Below, piece by piece: positions 42,008 to 52,605 of a DNA stretch of 64,000 bases. The stretch's first letter is position 1. Each line of letters starts with the position of its first letter. Source of the stretch: Craterostigma plantagineum. Its lineage: Eukaryota; Streptophyta; Magnoliopsida; Lamiales; Linderniaceae. The stretch is taken from the NCBI GenBank assembly GCA_027422505.1, contig JAPQWV010000006.1, positions 10,282,501-10,346,500 on the forward strand, in the 5' to 3' direction. A program made the position numbers and the translations under genes. A model generated the notes under the pieces. The model did not search any database. It was not told the DNA's origin and worked only from the letters and a program-made list of their open reading frames with translations.

Positions 42008-44496
42008 GTTCTTTCTGGCGTCAGTGTTGAGGCGATGCTAGAGAAGTCAGCTATAAACTTGCGGTAGTATCCCGCAAGTCCAAGGAAACTTCGGACTTCG
42101 GTAGGAGTAGTAGGTCGTGGCCAGTTGTTCACAGCTTCGATCTTACTCGGGTCCACAGAGATTCCATTCCCAGAAATCACGTGTCCCAAGAAGGCTACTT
42201 GCTCAAGCCAAAATTCGCATTTCTTGAATTTGGCGTAGAGTTGTTTCTCTCGCAGGATTCCTAAGACGATTCGTAAATGGCTCTCGTGTTCATTTCTTGT
42301 TTTAGAATAGATCAAAATATCGTCGATAAAGACGATAACGCACCGATCGAGGTAGTCTTTAAAGACTCGGTTCATCAGGTCCATAAAAGCAGCTGGAGCA
42401 TTTGTCAGTCCAAAAGGCATGACCAGAAACTCGTAATGGCCGTACCTCGTACTGAACGCAGTTTTAGGAACATCTGCCTTCCTGATCTTCAACTGATGGT
42501 ATCCCGAACGGAGGTCAATTTTCGAGAATACCGTAGCACCTTGTAGTTGGTCAAACAGATCATCGATCCTCGGCAACGGATATTTATTCTTGATCGTGAT
42601 CTTGTTCAATTCTCTATAGTCGATACATAGTCGCATCGACCCATCCTTCTTTCGTACAAATAAGACTGGTGCTCCCCACGGTGAAAAACTGGGTTGGATA
42701 AACCCTTTTTGCAGTAAATCATCCAGTTGTTCTTTCAATTCCTTCAATTCATTAGGCGCTAGGCGATATGGAGTTTTAGAGATTGGGGCAGACCCCGGCA
42801 TCAAATCAATCGTGAACTGTATTTCTCGATCAGGGGGTAACCCCGGGAGATCATCGGGAAATACATCGGCATATTCGTTAACTATCGGTACGTCTTTCAG
42901 TTCAGGCTGAGGTAACTCCTCTGCCTTCACCGCATACACGAGGTAGGACTCACAACCTGACCTCAAGAGTCGTTGAGCCTTTAGAGCTGATATTCGTGGA
43001 ATACTATTCTTATTCGCTTTACCCGAAAAAGTGAATGTTTCTTCTTCAGGCAGCTGGAATTTAACGACCTTCTTGTTACAATCTATGATGGCTCCATATC
43101 TTGAAAGCCAATCCATTCCGAAGATGACATCATAGTCGTTCATCGGGATTACAATCAGGTCGACGCTCAAGTTCCTACCCTCAATACTTACGACGCATCC
43201 TCGCAGTATTTGGTTGGTATGCGTCGGATCCCCATGAGGTAGAGTAACTACATAGTTGCATTCGGATGAGGTAGGGGATATTCCTACCTTCGCCACGTAC
43301 TTAGCCGACACAAACGAATGTGTGGCTCCAGAATCAATAAGCACAGAAGTGGGCACGTTATAGATAGTTAACGTACCCGTCACAACAGAAGGATTCGCCT
43401 CGGCCTCCTCATTTGTCAAAGTAAAAACTCTCGCGGGAACAGGTGGAGGTCGAATTGGCGGTTGGGCAGGGTTCCGTACTAGGGGTAAATTTTCCGTACA
43501 AGCTCTAGCAAAGTGACCGACCTTTCCGCACCGGAAGCACTGCGGAACCTGCCTTGCTCCGAAGCAGGCCCCGAAATGATAACGCCCGCATTGTCGACAC
43601 TGGGGCGTAACATTTTGAGGTCGATTGGGGATATTGATCGGTCCCTGTATTGGTCTCGGTCTCCAGTTTTGTTGGCCCTGACGGTTCCATTGGGTATTAG
43701 GACCCTTGCCGAAGAATTGGCGTTTCTTATCTCCTCCGCTTCCTTGTTGGGCCTCTCTCCTCTTTTTCGCTTCCTGGGCTTCTACCACCACCGACTCTGC
43801 TTGTTCCGCGATTAGGGCACGTTCCGTTACTTGCATAAACTCTAATTGGCGTGCACCCGCAATACTTAAATCCCGATATATTTCGGGTTTAAGTCCCTTG
43901 ATGAACCTGGTCACTTTCAACGAATTAGTCGCCACTAACTGCGGAGCAAATCGAGATAACTCTTCAAATCGGCGGATGTATTCAGCCACCGGCATGCTCC
44001 CTTGCTTCAAGCTCATGAACTCGTACATCCTTTGTTCTTGATCGTGCGCCGTAAAGTATTTGTTAAAGAAGAGCTCTCTAAACCTTTCCCAAGTCATTGT
44101 CATTGGGCTCTCTAACACCTTTACGGTGTTCCACCAATAACGCGCATTTTCTCGGAAAAGGGAAACGGCACAAAGGACTTTTTCGTTGTCAGGCACTCGA
44201 CTGTAGATGAACATATCCTCTATAGTGCCTATCCAATCTTCAGCCACCGCAGGATTGGTAGCTTCAGTAAATATTGGGGGGTTTAGCTTTCGAAATCGTT
44301 CCCCGATTAGTTCCACTCGATCAGGCTGCGGGGAATGTTCCGACGAGCTCCGGTGATGGATCAAGTCATTGATTTGATCCGACTGTCGTCGGATCAGATC
44401 GGTCAATTGATGTATAGTAGAGCGGTCGTCATTTGGTGGGGATTCAGACCCCGCCCTACGGCTAGAACTGCCTACATCTCGACGTCCTTTCGGCAT
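41959..44496 (-). CDS. Tekay B gag, protease and reverse transcriptase
   Basis: An uninterrupted 845-codon frame starting [16 protein letters not shown]. Gag domain at about residues 70-215 ([38 protein letters not shown]), zinc knuckle [15 protein letters not shown], protease [15 protein letters not shown] follows with [62 protein letters not shown] and [14 protein letters not shown]. It ends in out-of-frame residues after [11 protein letters not shown], where 46 nt stand against 53 nt in Tekay A. Gag builds particles, protease matures them and RT copies the RNA. Catalytic residues are intact. Confidence 0.92.
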   Translation of the reverse strand: MPKGRRDVGSSSRRAGSESPPNDDRSTIHQLTDLIRRQSDQINDLIHHRSSSEHSPQPDRVELIGERFRKLNPPIFTEATNPAVAEDWIGTIEDMFIYSRVPDNEKVLCAVSLFRENARYWWNTVKVLESPMTMTWERFRELFFNKYFTAHDQEQRMYEFMSLKQGSMPVAEYIRRFEELSRFAPQLVATNSLKVTRFIKGLKPEIYRDLSIAGARQLEFMQVTERALIAEQAESVVVEAQEAKKRREAQQGSGGDKKRQFFGKGPNTQWNRQGQQNWRPRPIQGPINIPNRPQNVTPQCRQCGRYHFGACFGARQVPQCFRCGKVGHFARACTENLPLVRNPAQPPIRPPPVPARVFTLTNEEAEANPSVVTGTLTIYNVPTSVLIDSGATHSFVSAKYVAKVGISPTSSECNYVVTLPHGDPTHTNQILRGCVVSIEGRNLSVDLIVIPMNDYDVIFGMDWLSRYGAIIDCNKKVVKFQLPEEETFTFSGKANKNSIPRISALKAQRLLRSGCESYLVYAVKAEELPQPELKDVPIVNEYADVFPDDLPGLPPDREIQFTIDLMPGSAPISKTPYRLAPNELKELKEQLDDLLQKGFIQPSFSPWGAPVLFVRKKDGSMRLCIDYRELNKITIKNKYPLPRIDDLFDQLQGATVFSKIDLRSGYHQLKIRKADVPKTAFSTRYGHYEFLVMPFGLTNAPAAFMDLMNRVFKDYLDRCVIVFIDDILIYSKTRNEHESHLRIVLGILREKQLYAKFKKCEFWLEQVAFLGHVISGNGISVDPSKIEAVNNWPRPTTPTEVRSFLGLAGYYRKFIADFSSIASTLTPERTCLSSGLKRAKKAFRN

Positions 44497-44641
44497 TTTT
44501 ATCTATTTCTACAATTATTCACACAGAGCACATATCAAATAACACGTAATAATGAAATCAAATATTGAACTTACAGGCCAGGCTGGTTCTCCAGGCTTTT
44601 GAGCGGCAGTACATGGACAGTCTGCAGAATCTAAAGCCAAA

Positions 44642-44653
44642 GCTCTGATACCA
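44642..44653 (-). other. Primer-binding site of Tekay B
   Basis: GCTCTGATACCA (plus), TGGTATCAGAGC on the element strand, complementary to initiator tRNA-Met; two bases (CC) separate it from the 5' LTR. Confidence 0.9.
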
Positions 44654-44655
44654 CC

Positions 44656-47276
44656 TGTGGTGACCCTACTTTTCTAATTAGGATTATTGGCGGATTTCCG
44701 CAACGTAAGCCGCGGAAGGCCCGTCTAATTAAAACTTTTTCCTAAAAGATATTATAATACAACAAAATATTATTTTACATAATAGTATCTGTACAATGGG
44801 CCAAAGCCCCAAAATGTCAAAAGATTAAAAACCCTATCGCCGCTCCACAGGTCTTCATCCATGTACCGTCCGCCCTCAAAAGTCCGTGGAGCACCGCCAC
44901 CAGCCGCCTCAGTCTTGACGCGCATCAGCGTCAGACTCAGTACCTACAACACGTAAACACTGAGCGATTTGCCCAGTAGGTGAATAAAATGCAATGCAGC
45001 GTGCACTCATTCCCAATTCCCAGTTCTCACAACATAATATAATGCACTCTCGTCCTCACATTTCTATCGTATCTCAATATCAGGGCCCTAGGCTGGACTC
45101 GGCACCTCGCGCGCAATAAAATAAAATATATCGTCTGGTCGCTAACGACAGACTAGCGGTGCCCACGCCGATAGTGCGCTGATCGATCACGTCAACGTCC
45201 TCCTATCAGGTCGCCCCTTCCGCTACACAACTCGTCCGACGGTTTGCACCTCGGGTCGCTCACGCCCGAGTAGCCAGATCGCTCACGTCTGTCTCCCGTC
45301 AGGTGCCCAGCGAGTCCAACCTCAACTCCGCTACGAGTCTGACTGCCAAAATCGGCACACACTACCCCGCTCAATCGACACCTTAAATCTTAAGGTGTCA
45401 CCACTAATGTGGTTATTATCCCTCACCATGTCGTGCGATGTCATGCATATACGTGAAACACATGAAGCGTGATGTCACACAAAACATACGTAAAACACGT
45501 AAATCACATAAGTCACGTAATCACATAATAGTAGGTAAATGTTTACGTGTCGTAGATGAATGATTCACCTACCTGTCCTCCCGCTATACCCAACTACGAA
45601 GTCCCGTGAAGTCTTTATAGATCGGTCGTCTGAATATATTAATATTATTAGTATATGTGCTAGTTCTCGAAAACCCTAAAATTATCGAAACCCTAAAATC
45701 ACAAAAACCCTAAAATTATAGAAACCTAAAAATAATAATATTCCTAAAAATAAATAAACCATAAAATATTGAAAACCATATCGACATTCTATAAATGTCG
45801 ATAGAAATGTCGAGTTCCTTAATGGATATATCTCGAATTCTTCATGTTATCTATATCGATATCTTTCATTGAGTGGCAAATATCGAGTTAAAGTTGTCGA
45901 GCTCCTACAAATGTCGAGACATTCTAAAAATAGATATACATGTCGAGACCTAAAAGCAAGTATAAATGTCGAGACTGCTTAGAATAAAATGTCGAGATCT
46001 TCCCTATAAAAAAAATTAAACTTCGAGACCATATATCGAAACTTTACAAAATGTCGAGACCACTATGCTATCGATATCTTCTTGTCGACATATTAATACA
46101 AAAATCGAGGTTTTTACCAACATAAATATCGAGACCATTGTCGAGACTTTCTTAAATGTCGAGGTAACAAATGTCGATATCTTACAAGCTTGCCGAGATC
46201 TAAGTCGAAACGTTATAAAATGTCGGGACCTTACATATCGATATCTTCTTATTACATATATATATGTCTCGACTTTTACCTGCTTAAACAAATGTCGAGA
46301 CCTTTCACATATCGACATCTTCATACCACTATCATGTATCGATATTTATCTACTTCTCGATATATTCAAAACATTTGAAGACACACACACTTTTGTCGAG
46401 ATTGTTCTAAAAGTCGAGATCCTCCCTCAAAAACCCTAAAATATATATCCATCAGTATCGTCTCCAAAAATCATTTCAAACTTAGAAACTCTTACACTCT
46501 AAAATACCAAGTTTTCTACAGGGTATAATAGTCCTTATGAACACTCTATGCGTTGTTAGCTCTCAAATTACTAAAATCATTTAAGGTTTCCTTGTTTTCT
46601 CCAACTCTCGAGTTCTTGTAGCATTTTATCCTGAGTCACGTTAGGCATCTACAACTAAAATATATTAAGAGCAAGCAATCTCATGCATAGAATATCTCAT
46701 ACCTTACTTCAAAAGTCGACTTCTCAAATGGTTAAGGCTTCAGTGAATTTTTGTTCAACTTCGATAGCTTCTATTCTTATCTTCTCTTGTGAATAAAATT
46801 GTTCCTTTTTCATCAAGTTCACGTATATGTATTAACTATGCATATCGCTTAGAATTTCGTGATGATGTGATTAGTTGGTGACGAGTCTTTTCCCTAGTCC
46901 TTAAGCAACTATTTACATGCTCTTTCTTCAATCATGTGGGCCTTTAACATAAACTTAATTAATTCCCTTACAGCCCAACTATTTTATCGAATTTGTATAA
47001 ATTGCATTGAATTTCTTTAATTAACTTCGAAAAAAAAATATATATATGTATATTAAATAATCCAACATTATAAGTTCCTATATTGTTTATTTTTTTTTAT
47101 CCCCAACATCTTTAATCCTTAAATTATTTTTTTATATTTCTTTGGTAAATTTTCGAAATGTTTTTGGGATGATTAAAACTTATATTTTTGTTTCGCAACA
47201 TCATTTCTTATTAAACTCCCTAATTCATACCCATTTAATTACATCAAAATCCCGTACTAAACTTACGGGTATTACA
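44656..47276 (-). mobile_element. Tekay B 5' LTR (right)
   Basis: A 2621-bp LTR from TGTGGTGACC to GTATTACA, one base longer than its partner in a T-run near 47090-47100. It is followed by TTAGT. Confidence 0.93.
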
Positions 47277-47281
47277 TTAGT
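47277..47281. other. Target-site duplication of Tekay B, right copy (TTAGT)
   Basis: Directly follows the LTR. To its right the SIRE gag frame continues (GFEPTT on the minus strand). Confidence 0.88.
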
Positions 47282-48997
47282 GGTGGGTTCAAATCCTAAA
47301 CCTTCGCAGGGATCATAAACTTCTGCATCTTTAGGTTGACTAAGAAAGACGGTTCGTCCAGATTGTCCTCTTTTGGTGTTAATGTCCTCTAGCTCTTTGA
47401 CTTTCTTGTATAGACGAACACGTTCGTTTGTGATTAGTTCGTATTGAGACAATACGTTTGCTCGTTCTTCTTTGTTGTCTTTCAATCTTCTACTCATATC
47501 GCTTATTTGTATTTTCTTGTTTTCTATAAGATCTTCTAAAGTCTTTACTTTAGTTTTAGACAAGATCAAGGATTCATTAAGAATAGCTATCTCTTCCTGT
47601 TGTTTGTTTAACAAGGCATAATTTTTGTCGAAATTGCTTTGGAGCTCTGAGTAATCTTTACGATGCATGGCGAGTTTGGCTATCCTACGTTCAAGTTTAA
47701 CGAAATAATTTAGGGATGGAGTGGTATACCTCCAGGTCGGATGAAGAGACATCCGTCATGTCTGATCCCATGGCTGGCTCATCCTCGTCGGAGTCATCCT
47801 CGATGCTTTTCACCATGAAGGCCATTGCTTCTTCCTCATCGTCTAATGTGTCCTCCAGCCATTCCTCTTCCTCAGCCACCAAGACAATTCCCGCTTCCTT
47901 GCACTGTGAGAGCTGAAATATTTTCTTCCCGCTTCAGTTTTTTTCTTCTTGAGTCTGAAGCATTCAGAAGCAAAGTGACCCGGCTTGCCACAGTTGAAGC
48001 ACTTCTTCATTACTTCAGATTTCTTAGTTTCAACCTCTTCAGGGGCAATGTACTTCTGTTTCCCGCCCGAGGTTCGTTGTTTGTTGAAGGAAGAAGATGT
48101 GGCGCTCATCTTATTGACCGTATCTGAGATCATTGTCAGTTTCTTTCTGATGGATTCGAGTTCGTCCTCAGATTCTTGGTCAGATTCGGCGTTGTCAGAG
48201 GTGTCAGATTGTACGACCTGCTTTCCTTTAGAAGTCCTCGAGCTCCTATTGCTTGACTTAGAAGTCACGAGTGCAATTGGTTCCATGTCGACGCTTGGTT
48301 TTCATTCGTTCTTGATTTCTTTGGCATACTGCGAGTATTGTGAGAGATTATCGTGCAGGGAGTGAATATCCATAGCGTCCAGATCTTTGTTCTGTTGCTT
48401 AACCAGAACTGCAATCCGTCCCCACTCAGGTTGAAGTGTGGAAAGGAACTTGATGTTGTGTTCGAGATTGAAGCGCTGGATGTTGATCTTTCTCATCTCA
48501 TTGATGATGGTCAAGACGCGAAGGTAAACATCTCGAAGTTCTTCCCCTCCTTAGCTTTGAAGGAGTCATAGGCAGTAAGGATGCTGGACTTCTTAGACAA
48601 ATTACTAACTTCTGTTCCAACCATCATCTTGCAGACTTCATCCCAAATTTCCTTTGCAGTGACCATTGCGTCGACTTGCTTGTAGACAACATTTGTAGAG
48701 CCTGAAGCACATAGTGTCAGCAAGCTTGTCTGCTCTCGCTCGTGCTCTCTCAGCATCGTTGTATCGACTAGGGTCCTTAGGAGTTCTCCCCTCTGGAATT
48801 GCAGGAACTGCATCGGGTTGAGCAGGGATGATGGTCCAAAATTGAGCAGGTCCTTCAAAAATGGAGGAAAGCATGTCGTTTGCGAGGTCTGCATCCTTGA
48901 TTTCTATGAAATTGATGAATCGTTGCTTCCATATGCCGTACTCTCCCCATCTTAGTAATGGTGCACGGTTGTCAGATCCGATAGCAAGTCCGTCCAT
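47282..48997 (-). pseudogene. SIRE element 2 gag, N-terminal part with zinc knuckle
   Basis: From Met at 48997: MDGLAIGSDNRAPLLRWGEY, then a helical gag region in several frames (48638-48997, 48511-48894, 48302-48514), with NERDMQ-like ends lost. A basic stretch precedes KCFNCGKPGHFASECFRLKK at about 47960-48020, a CX2CX4HX4C knuckle. Then come an acidic region (EEEWLEDTLDDEEEAMAFM) and a coiled-coil-like segment (47285-47752, LNKQQEEIAILNESLILSK). At least four frameshifts are present. Gag forms the particle and binds RNA through the knuckle. This copy is dead. Confidence 0.82.
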
Positions 48998-50219
48998 GAT
49001 TGTGTTTGGTAATGATCGTTAACGCGTGATATATCTGTGAAATGAAACGCTTTAGTTTTGAATGAGATATAGTCAAGTTTGAGTGATTTCTAGTGTTGAG
49101 TCTAAGTAGGTAAATTCACTTAATGAATTCAGTCGCAATATAAGAATTTAGTGAGTTTAGTGTACTGCTCGAATATGGAACGATTGGTGTTATGTGAGAT
49201 CGAGAAATTTGTTCTACTTAATTTGAATGCTTGATCGATTCTAGTAAGATTTGAACACAAACTCGGCAAATGGTCCCAAGTGTTGAGAATTGGGCAATTC
49301 AAATAGAGTTAAGATTTGAAAATGTGAGTTTCGATCGAAAGAGGGGTTAAAATTTAGATAAGGTTAGTTTCGATCAAAATAGGGATTTAGATTTTGATTT
49401 GAAAAAGAAATAGTTTCGATCGATAGGAATGAGAATGTTTCGGGCGATCTTGGTCCAAATTGGATTTGTTTCGATTGATTAAGATTGAATTTGACTAATT
49501 TGGACGAAGCAGTAAATAATTTGGACTTTCGCCGAGATATGAATCGGGCGAAACTGAGCAAATCGATCGAAATTGGTATTGTAGGCTTTCGGGCGAAATA
49601 GATTGGACTCCCGCCGAGAATTGTATCGATCGAAACTGCGAAATTGGGCACTGTAGCGTTTCGGGCGATATCGATTGGCTTTCGCCGAGAATTGTATTGA
49701 TCGAAGCTTGAAATTGGATACTGTAGCGTTTCGGGCGAGATGGATTTGACTTTCGCCGAGAATTGTGTCGATCGAAACTGTGAAATTAGCGGATAATTGC
49801 CTCAAGACTCTAATAGATTGACTTTCTCCGAGAAATGTATCGGCGAAACTGTGAAATTGAAGAGAAATTGCCCGAAACTCAAATCAATCGAAGCTTTTCT
49901 AAGTGAGTTTCGGTCGAAACCTTCAAACCAAAAAGTACTGTTCTATCGATACTGATGAACAGTTCAGTGAAAACCCAGATTTTTGGACTCGTTTTTGCTC
50001 AAATCCCACTCAAACTTGTCTGAAATCGACGTGAAAGAACATAAATACACTCAATAGTAGTTTTCTAACATTTTAGGGGTCAAATATCATTGAAAACGAA
50101 TTAAAAACACCCAAAAACAGAGAAAATATTGAAAATGAGTTTTCAACCCAAGAGCTTCTTCAAATCACGTCGAAATCAAGCAAAATTGGATTCAAATGGA
50201 AGATATTGATCCACTTTAG
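48998..50219 (-). repeat. SIRE element 2 leader with TTTCG-NN-CGAAA motif cluster
   Basis: Non-coding, between the primer site and gag. From about 49320 to 49930, roughly twenty variants of TTTCGATCGAAA, TTTCGGGCGAAA/GATA and TTTCGCCGAGAA occur, often as alternating triplets about 60-80 bp apart. The same motifs fill the spacer after pol (19991-21640). Short frames over this stretch on the minus strand come from the repeats. Confidence 0.75.
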
Positions 50220-50231
50220 GCTCTGATACCA
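50220..50231 (-). other. Primer-binding site of SIRE element 2
   Basis: GCTCTGATACCA on the plus strand, two bases left of the LTR start. Complementary to initiator tRNA-Met on the element strand. It fixes 50234-50538 as the 5' LTR. Confidence 0.88.
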
Positions 50232-50233
50232 CT

Positions 50234-50538
50234 TGTTGGCCCTTATATAACCAAACAAGGATCAAAAGAAATGTTTGAATGTGTAAAACGTGAAGAACAC
50301 CTTGAGTGCGTGTTAGTTTGTGTTTTTCTAAGGAAAAGTACAAGGTGGCTTACCTTTTTAATTCTTTTGATGAAACTCTAATTAGGGTAAATGGGGCTTT
50401 ATATACCACAACTATTTGGTATATTAAAGCCCAATACAAAACTATCAACAAATATCATAAGTCTCCCCAAACTACTGCAACCCACTAAATAAATCCAAGA
50501 TTACATAAATCAAAGGATGCTACAAAATATTCCTAACA
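50234..50538 (-). mobile_element. 5' LTR of SIRE element 2
   Basis: Starts TGTTGGCC and ends CCTAACA, a TG..CA LTR of about 305 bp with short inverted ends. TATACCA-N8-TGGTATA lies at 50402-50423; adjoining it the element strand reads TATATAAAGCCCC, a plausible TATA box. No 3' partner is in the window. Confidence 0.8.
50395..50423 (-). promoter_or_regulatory. Putative TATA box and palindrome of the SIRE LTR promoter
   Basis: Element strand GGTATATAAAGCCCC lies beside the palindrome TATACCA-N8-TGGTATA. Position inside a 5' LTR and upstream of leader and gag is right for the RNA polymerase II promoter. Inference from sequence only. Confidence 0.5.
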
Positions 50539-50540
50539 CA

Positions 50541-51378
50541 TTATCCTCGGGTTAGAATCTTCGTCACCATTTGAATCGAACCGGATAACTCACTAGCTAT
50601 TGTCGCGTTCAGTCCGCCAATCTTCGCACGGTAATAAAGCAAAAGAGAGTTTTTACGATGGTATTGCGCACATTATCCATCAAAACAAGGCTATTTGGAA
50701 GGGGGTAAAAGCGAACCAATTGCGTTAATTTTCAGCAGAAGGTTCATTAGTCACATGTAAGGCGTCAATAAGCCACATTGGCATCCGAAATGTCGATTAA
50801 TGGCACTCAGAAGGTGTTAATTAAGACGACATAACCTTCGATGTCGATGTGGGATGTTGAAATGGCACGAATCAGTGCCACATCAATAGGTGCCTACATA
50901 AGGTGCTCACATAAGGCGAGCACCATAAAATTCCTCATTATATTTATATATATATATATATATACATTAGTTAACATTGAACCCATTACGTGTTGAGAAT
51001 CTGTATGTAGCTGGGAACCGTTACTAAACTGAGAACCCGTTATGTAACTGGATACTAATTAGAGAACCCGTTAAGTTTCTGAGAACTCGTTATGTAACTG
51101 AGAACTCGTTAAATCTGCGTACTCGTTCCAAGAGATTTGACTATCCGTTATTTCTGGACTTAGGTTTCTAGGGTTTGTGGTTTCTAGTGTTAGGGGTTAT
51201 GTAATTTTGGGGTTTATGGTTTATGGCTTCCAGGGGTTATGGTCTAGTGTTTAGGTTTTATGACTTCTAGGGTTTCTAGTTCATGGTCTAGTTTAGGTTT
51301 TTTGGTTGCTTGGGTTTCAGCTTTCTAGTGTATTTAGATTTATGATTCTATCCTTGACATAAATTTTAGGTGAACTCC
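50541..51378. other. Intergenic stretch with TA microsatellite and GAGAACCCGTT repeats
   Basis: A TA run lies at 50942-50968. From about 50990 to 51125, variants of CTGAGAACCCGTTATGTAA recur five to six times. From 51150 to 51330 a degenerate TTTAGGGTTT-like stretch (TCTAGGGTTT, GTTTAGGTTTT) follows. No gene. These could be the terminal region of the MULE whose transposase begins at 51379. Confidence 0.45.
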
Positions 51379-52605
51379 ATGACATTAACCGACATTGTGT
51401 TTCAATTCGGCGGGCGCGGGACTATTGGCGATGATTAGGGATGTCAACGAGGCGGGGCGGGGATGGGGATTGATCCTCATCCCCGTCCCCTCATCAACGG
51501 GGAATCCCCATCCCGTCCCCGCAATTTTTTTTAAATTAGATTTTTATTACAATATAAATTGGATAATTTAAATTATATTTTAAATATTATTTATATTATA
51601 AGAATAAAAATTGGGTAAAAAAATATTACTTTGAACTATAATAATATAAACTATGTATAAAAAATATTATTTAGATATTAATTTAAGACGATATAAAACT
51701 TACAATTTAAATAATACTAATGGCTTGGATCCCTGCGGGGCGGGGACTATGATCGCCATCCCCGCCCCGTCCCTGCCTACGGGGACAAAAAAAATCCCCA
51801 TCCCCACCTCGCGGGGATTAAAATTCGGGGATTCCCGCCCCTTTTGTGGCGGATCCACTGGGACGGGGAATCCCCACCCCATTGACAAGCCTAACGATGA
51901 TAATACTTCAAAATGGTGCCCCACGCCGGATTTTCGTTGGCAAACAATTCGAGTGGATGAGGATACCTGCGAGTTAGAACAAGTGAAGGGTCAAATACTA
52001 GAGGTGTTGTCGTCAAGAGACGATAATATGAAACTGGATTTAACCTACATGCATGATGTCATGTGCCCTTGTCTACGGCCCATTTCAATCGAAAACGACA
52101 TTGGGTTACGTACACATCTTGGATTTGGTGGTCCAAAATCAAGACCAGTGCTTCATATAGAATTTGAGCATTATGAACTTGACGCTATTGCACAACCTGA
52201 AGAACAAGCTGAAACGCAACCTGGAGGTAATGAATTTCGAAGCGATTATGGTCTTATCACGGATTGTGATGAGAACGGAGAAATTTAGCCTATCGAAGGT
52301 CTTCTTATAGGTGGAGCTGAAGAGTGCTATATTAGTACAAGGACGCCCCCACAACAGCTTGATCGTGGTTTTGTTGCAAATTGTACTGAGGACCAACATT
52401 GCGGCAAAGATGGTGCTGTAGAAGAGCATTTTGAGGAGAAAGAAGAAATTTCTCATTTCAATGGAGATTGTTTTGATGGTTTCGAACATCGTTACGATGA
52501 GGTTGAGGACGAAATGAATGACTTCGCTAAGGATGGTACATATGATTTTACTGATGGGTCAAATCTCGGGCAGGAACTCCCACACAAGGTGAAGTGCAAA
52601 ATATG
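51379..52605 (+). pseudogene. MULE transposase N-terminal region, interrupted
   Basis: ATG at 51379 opens MTLTDIVFQFGGRGTIGDD, which stops at a MITE (51436-51893) and resumes at 51902 with SKWCPTPDFRWQTIRVDEDT, then LDLTYMHDVMCPCLRPISIE and an acidic stretch. A stop falls at 52286, after which the frame reads on (YDFTDGSNLGQELPHKVKC) to about 52605. The FGGRG start, the polar about 100-residue domain and the acidic linker before a GxE..K segment are typical of plant Mutator-like transposases, as I recall them. The MITE keeps the frame in register, so the ORF was broken by the MITE and later by the stop. Confidence 0.5.
51436..51893. mobile_element. hAT-like MITE with 8-bp target duplication
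   Basis: Left end TAGGGATGTCAACGAGGCGG and right end (reverse complement) TAGGCTTGTCAATGGGGTGG form imperfect terminal inverted repeats of at least 30 bp, GC-rich. The flanks are GCGATGAT (51428-51435) and ACGATGAT (51894-51901), an 8-bp duplication with one mismatch, as expected of hAT transposition. The 458-bp body has two AT-rich stretches and no transposase. Confidence 0.85.

Larger units (their letters stand above)
37383..47276 (-). mobile_element. Tekay B: young Ty3/gypsy chromovirus in SIRE gag
   Basis: LTRs 37383-40002 and 44656-47276 are collinear with an offset of 7273, then 7274, meaning a single length change in a T-run; I saw no substitution when comparing lines by eye. Order in the minus direction: 5' LTR, primer site, gag-protease-RT (41959-44496), RNase H-integrase-chromodomain (40037-42007), purine tract, 3' LTR. 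Encoded proteins are close to those of Tekay A, so the two are one family. A TTAGT duplication flanks it. The only coding defect I see is a 7-nt shortfall between RT and RNase H. Confidence 0.94.
18064..50540 (-). mobile_element. SIRE-type Ty1/copia element 2, split by two nested gypsy insertions
   Basis: Minus-strand order is 5' LTR (50234-50538), primer site, leader, gag, protease, integrase, RT, RNase H, repeated purine tracts, spacer, and downstream ORF. Protease-integrase-RT order and YVDD sequence are copia-type; the extra ORF after pol and the long leader point to the SIRE/Maximus lineage. Tekay A and Tekay B interrupt protease and gag. When their sequence and one 5-bp target copy are ignored, the reading frame continues on both sides in each case. 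The 3' LTR is missing; the element ends in an F-box pseudogene near 18064. Coding parts carry several stops and frameshifts, so it is old. Confidence 0.85.

Noticed and set aside
49364..49805. Minus-strand ORFs in the SIRE leader with repeated RYNSRRES-like peptides
   Set aside because: Peptides are read-outs of the TTTCG..CGAAA repeats; located between primer site and gag.
18064..50540. Two separate SIRE elements (pol part and gag part) instead of one
   Set aside because: Frame continuity across both Tekay target duplications shows the pieces are one element.
51150..51330. Interstitial telomere-like TTTAGGG stretch
   Set aside because: The units are degenerate (TCTAGGGTTT, GTTTAGGTTTT) and not in regular tandem; too weak to call telomeric.
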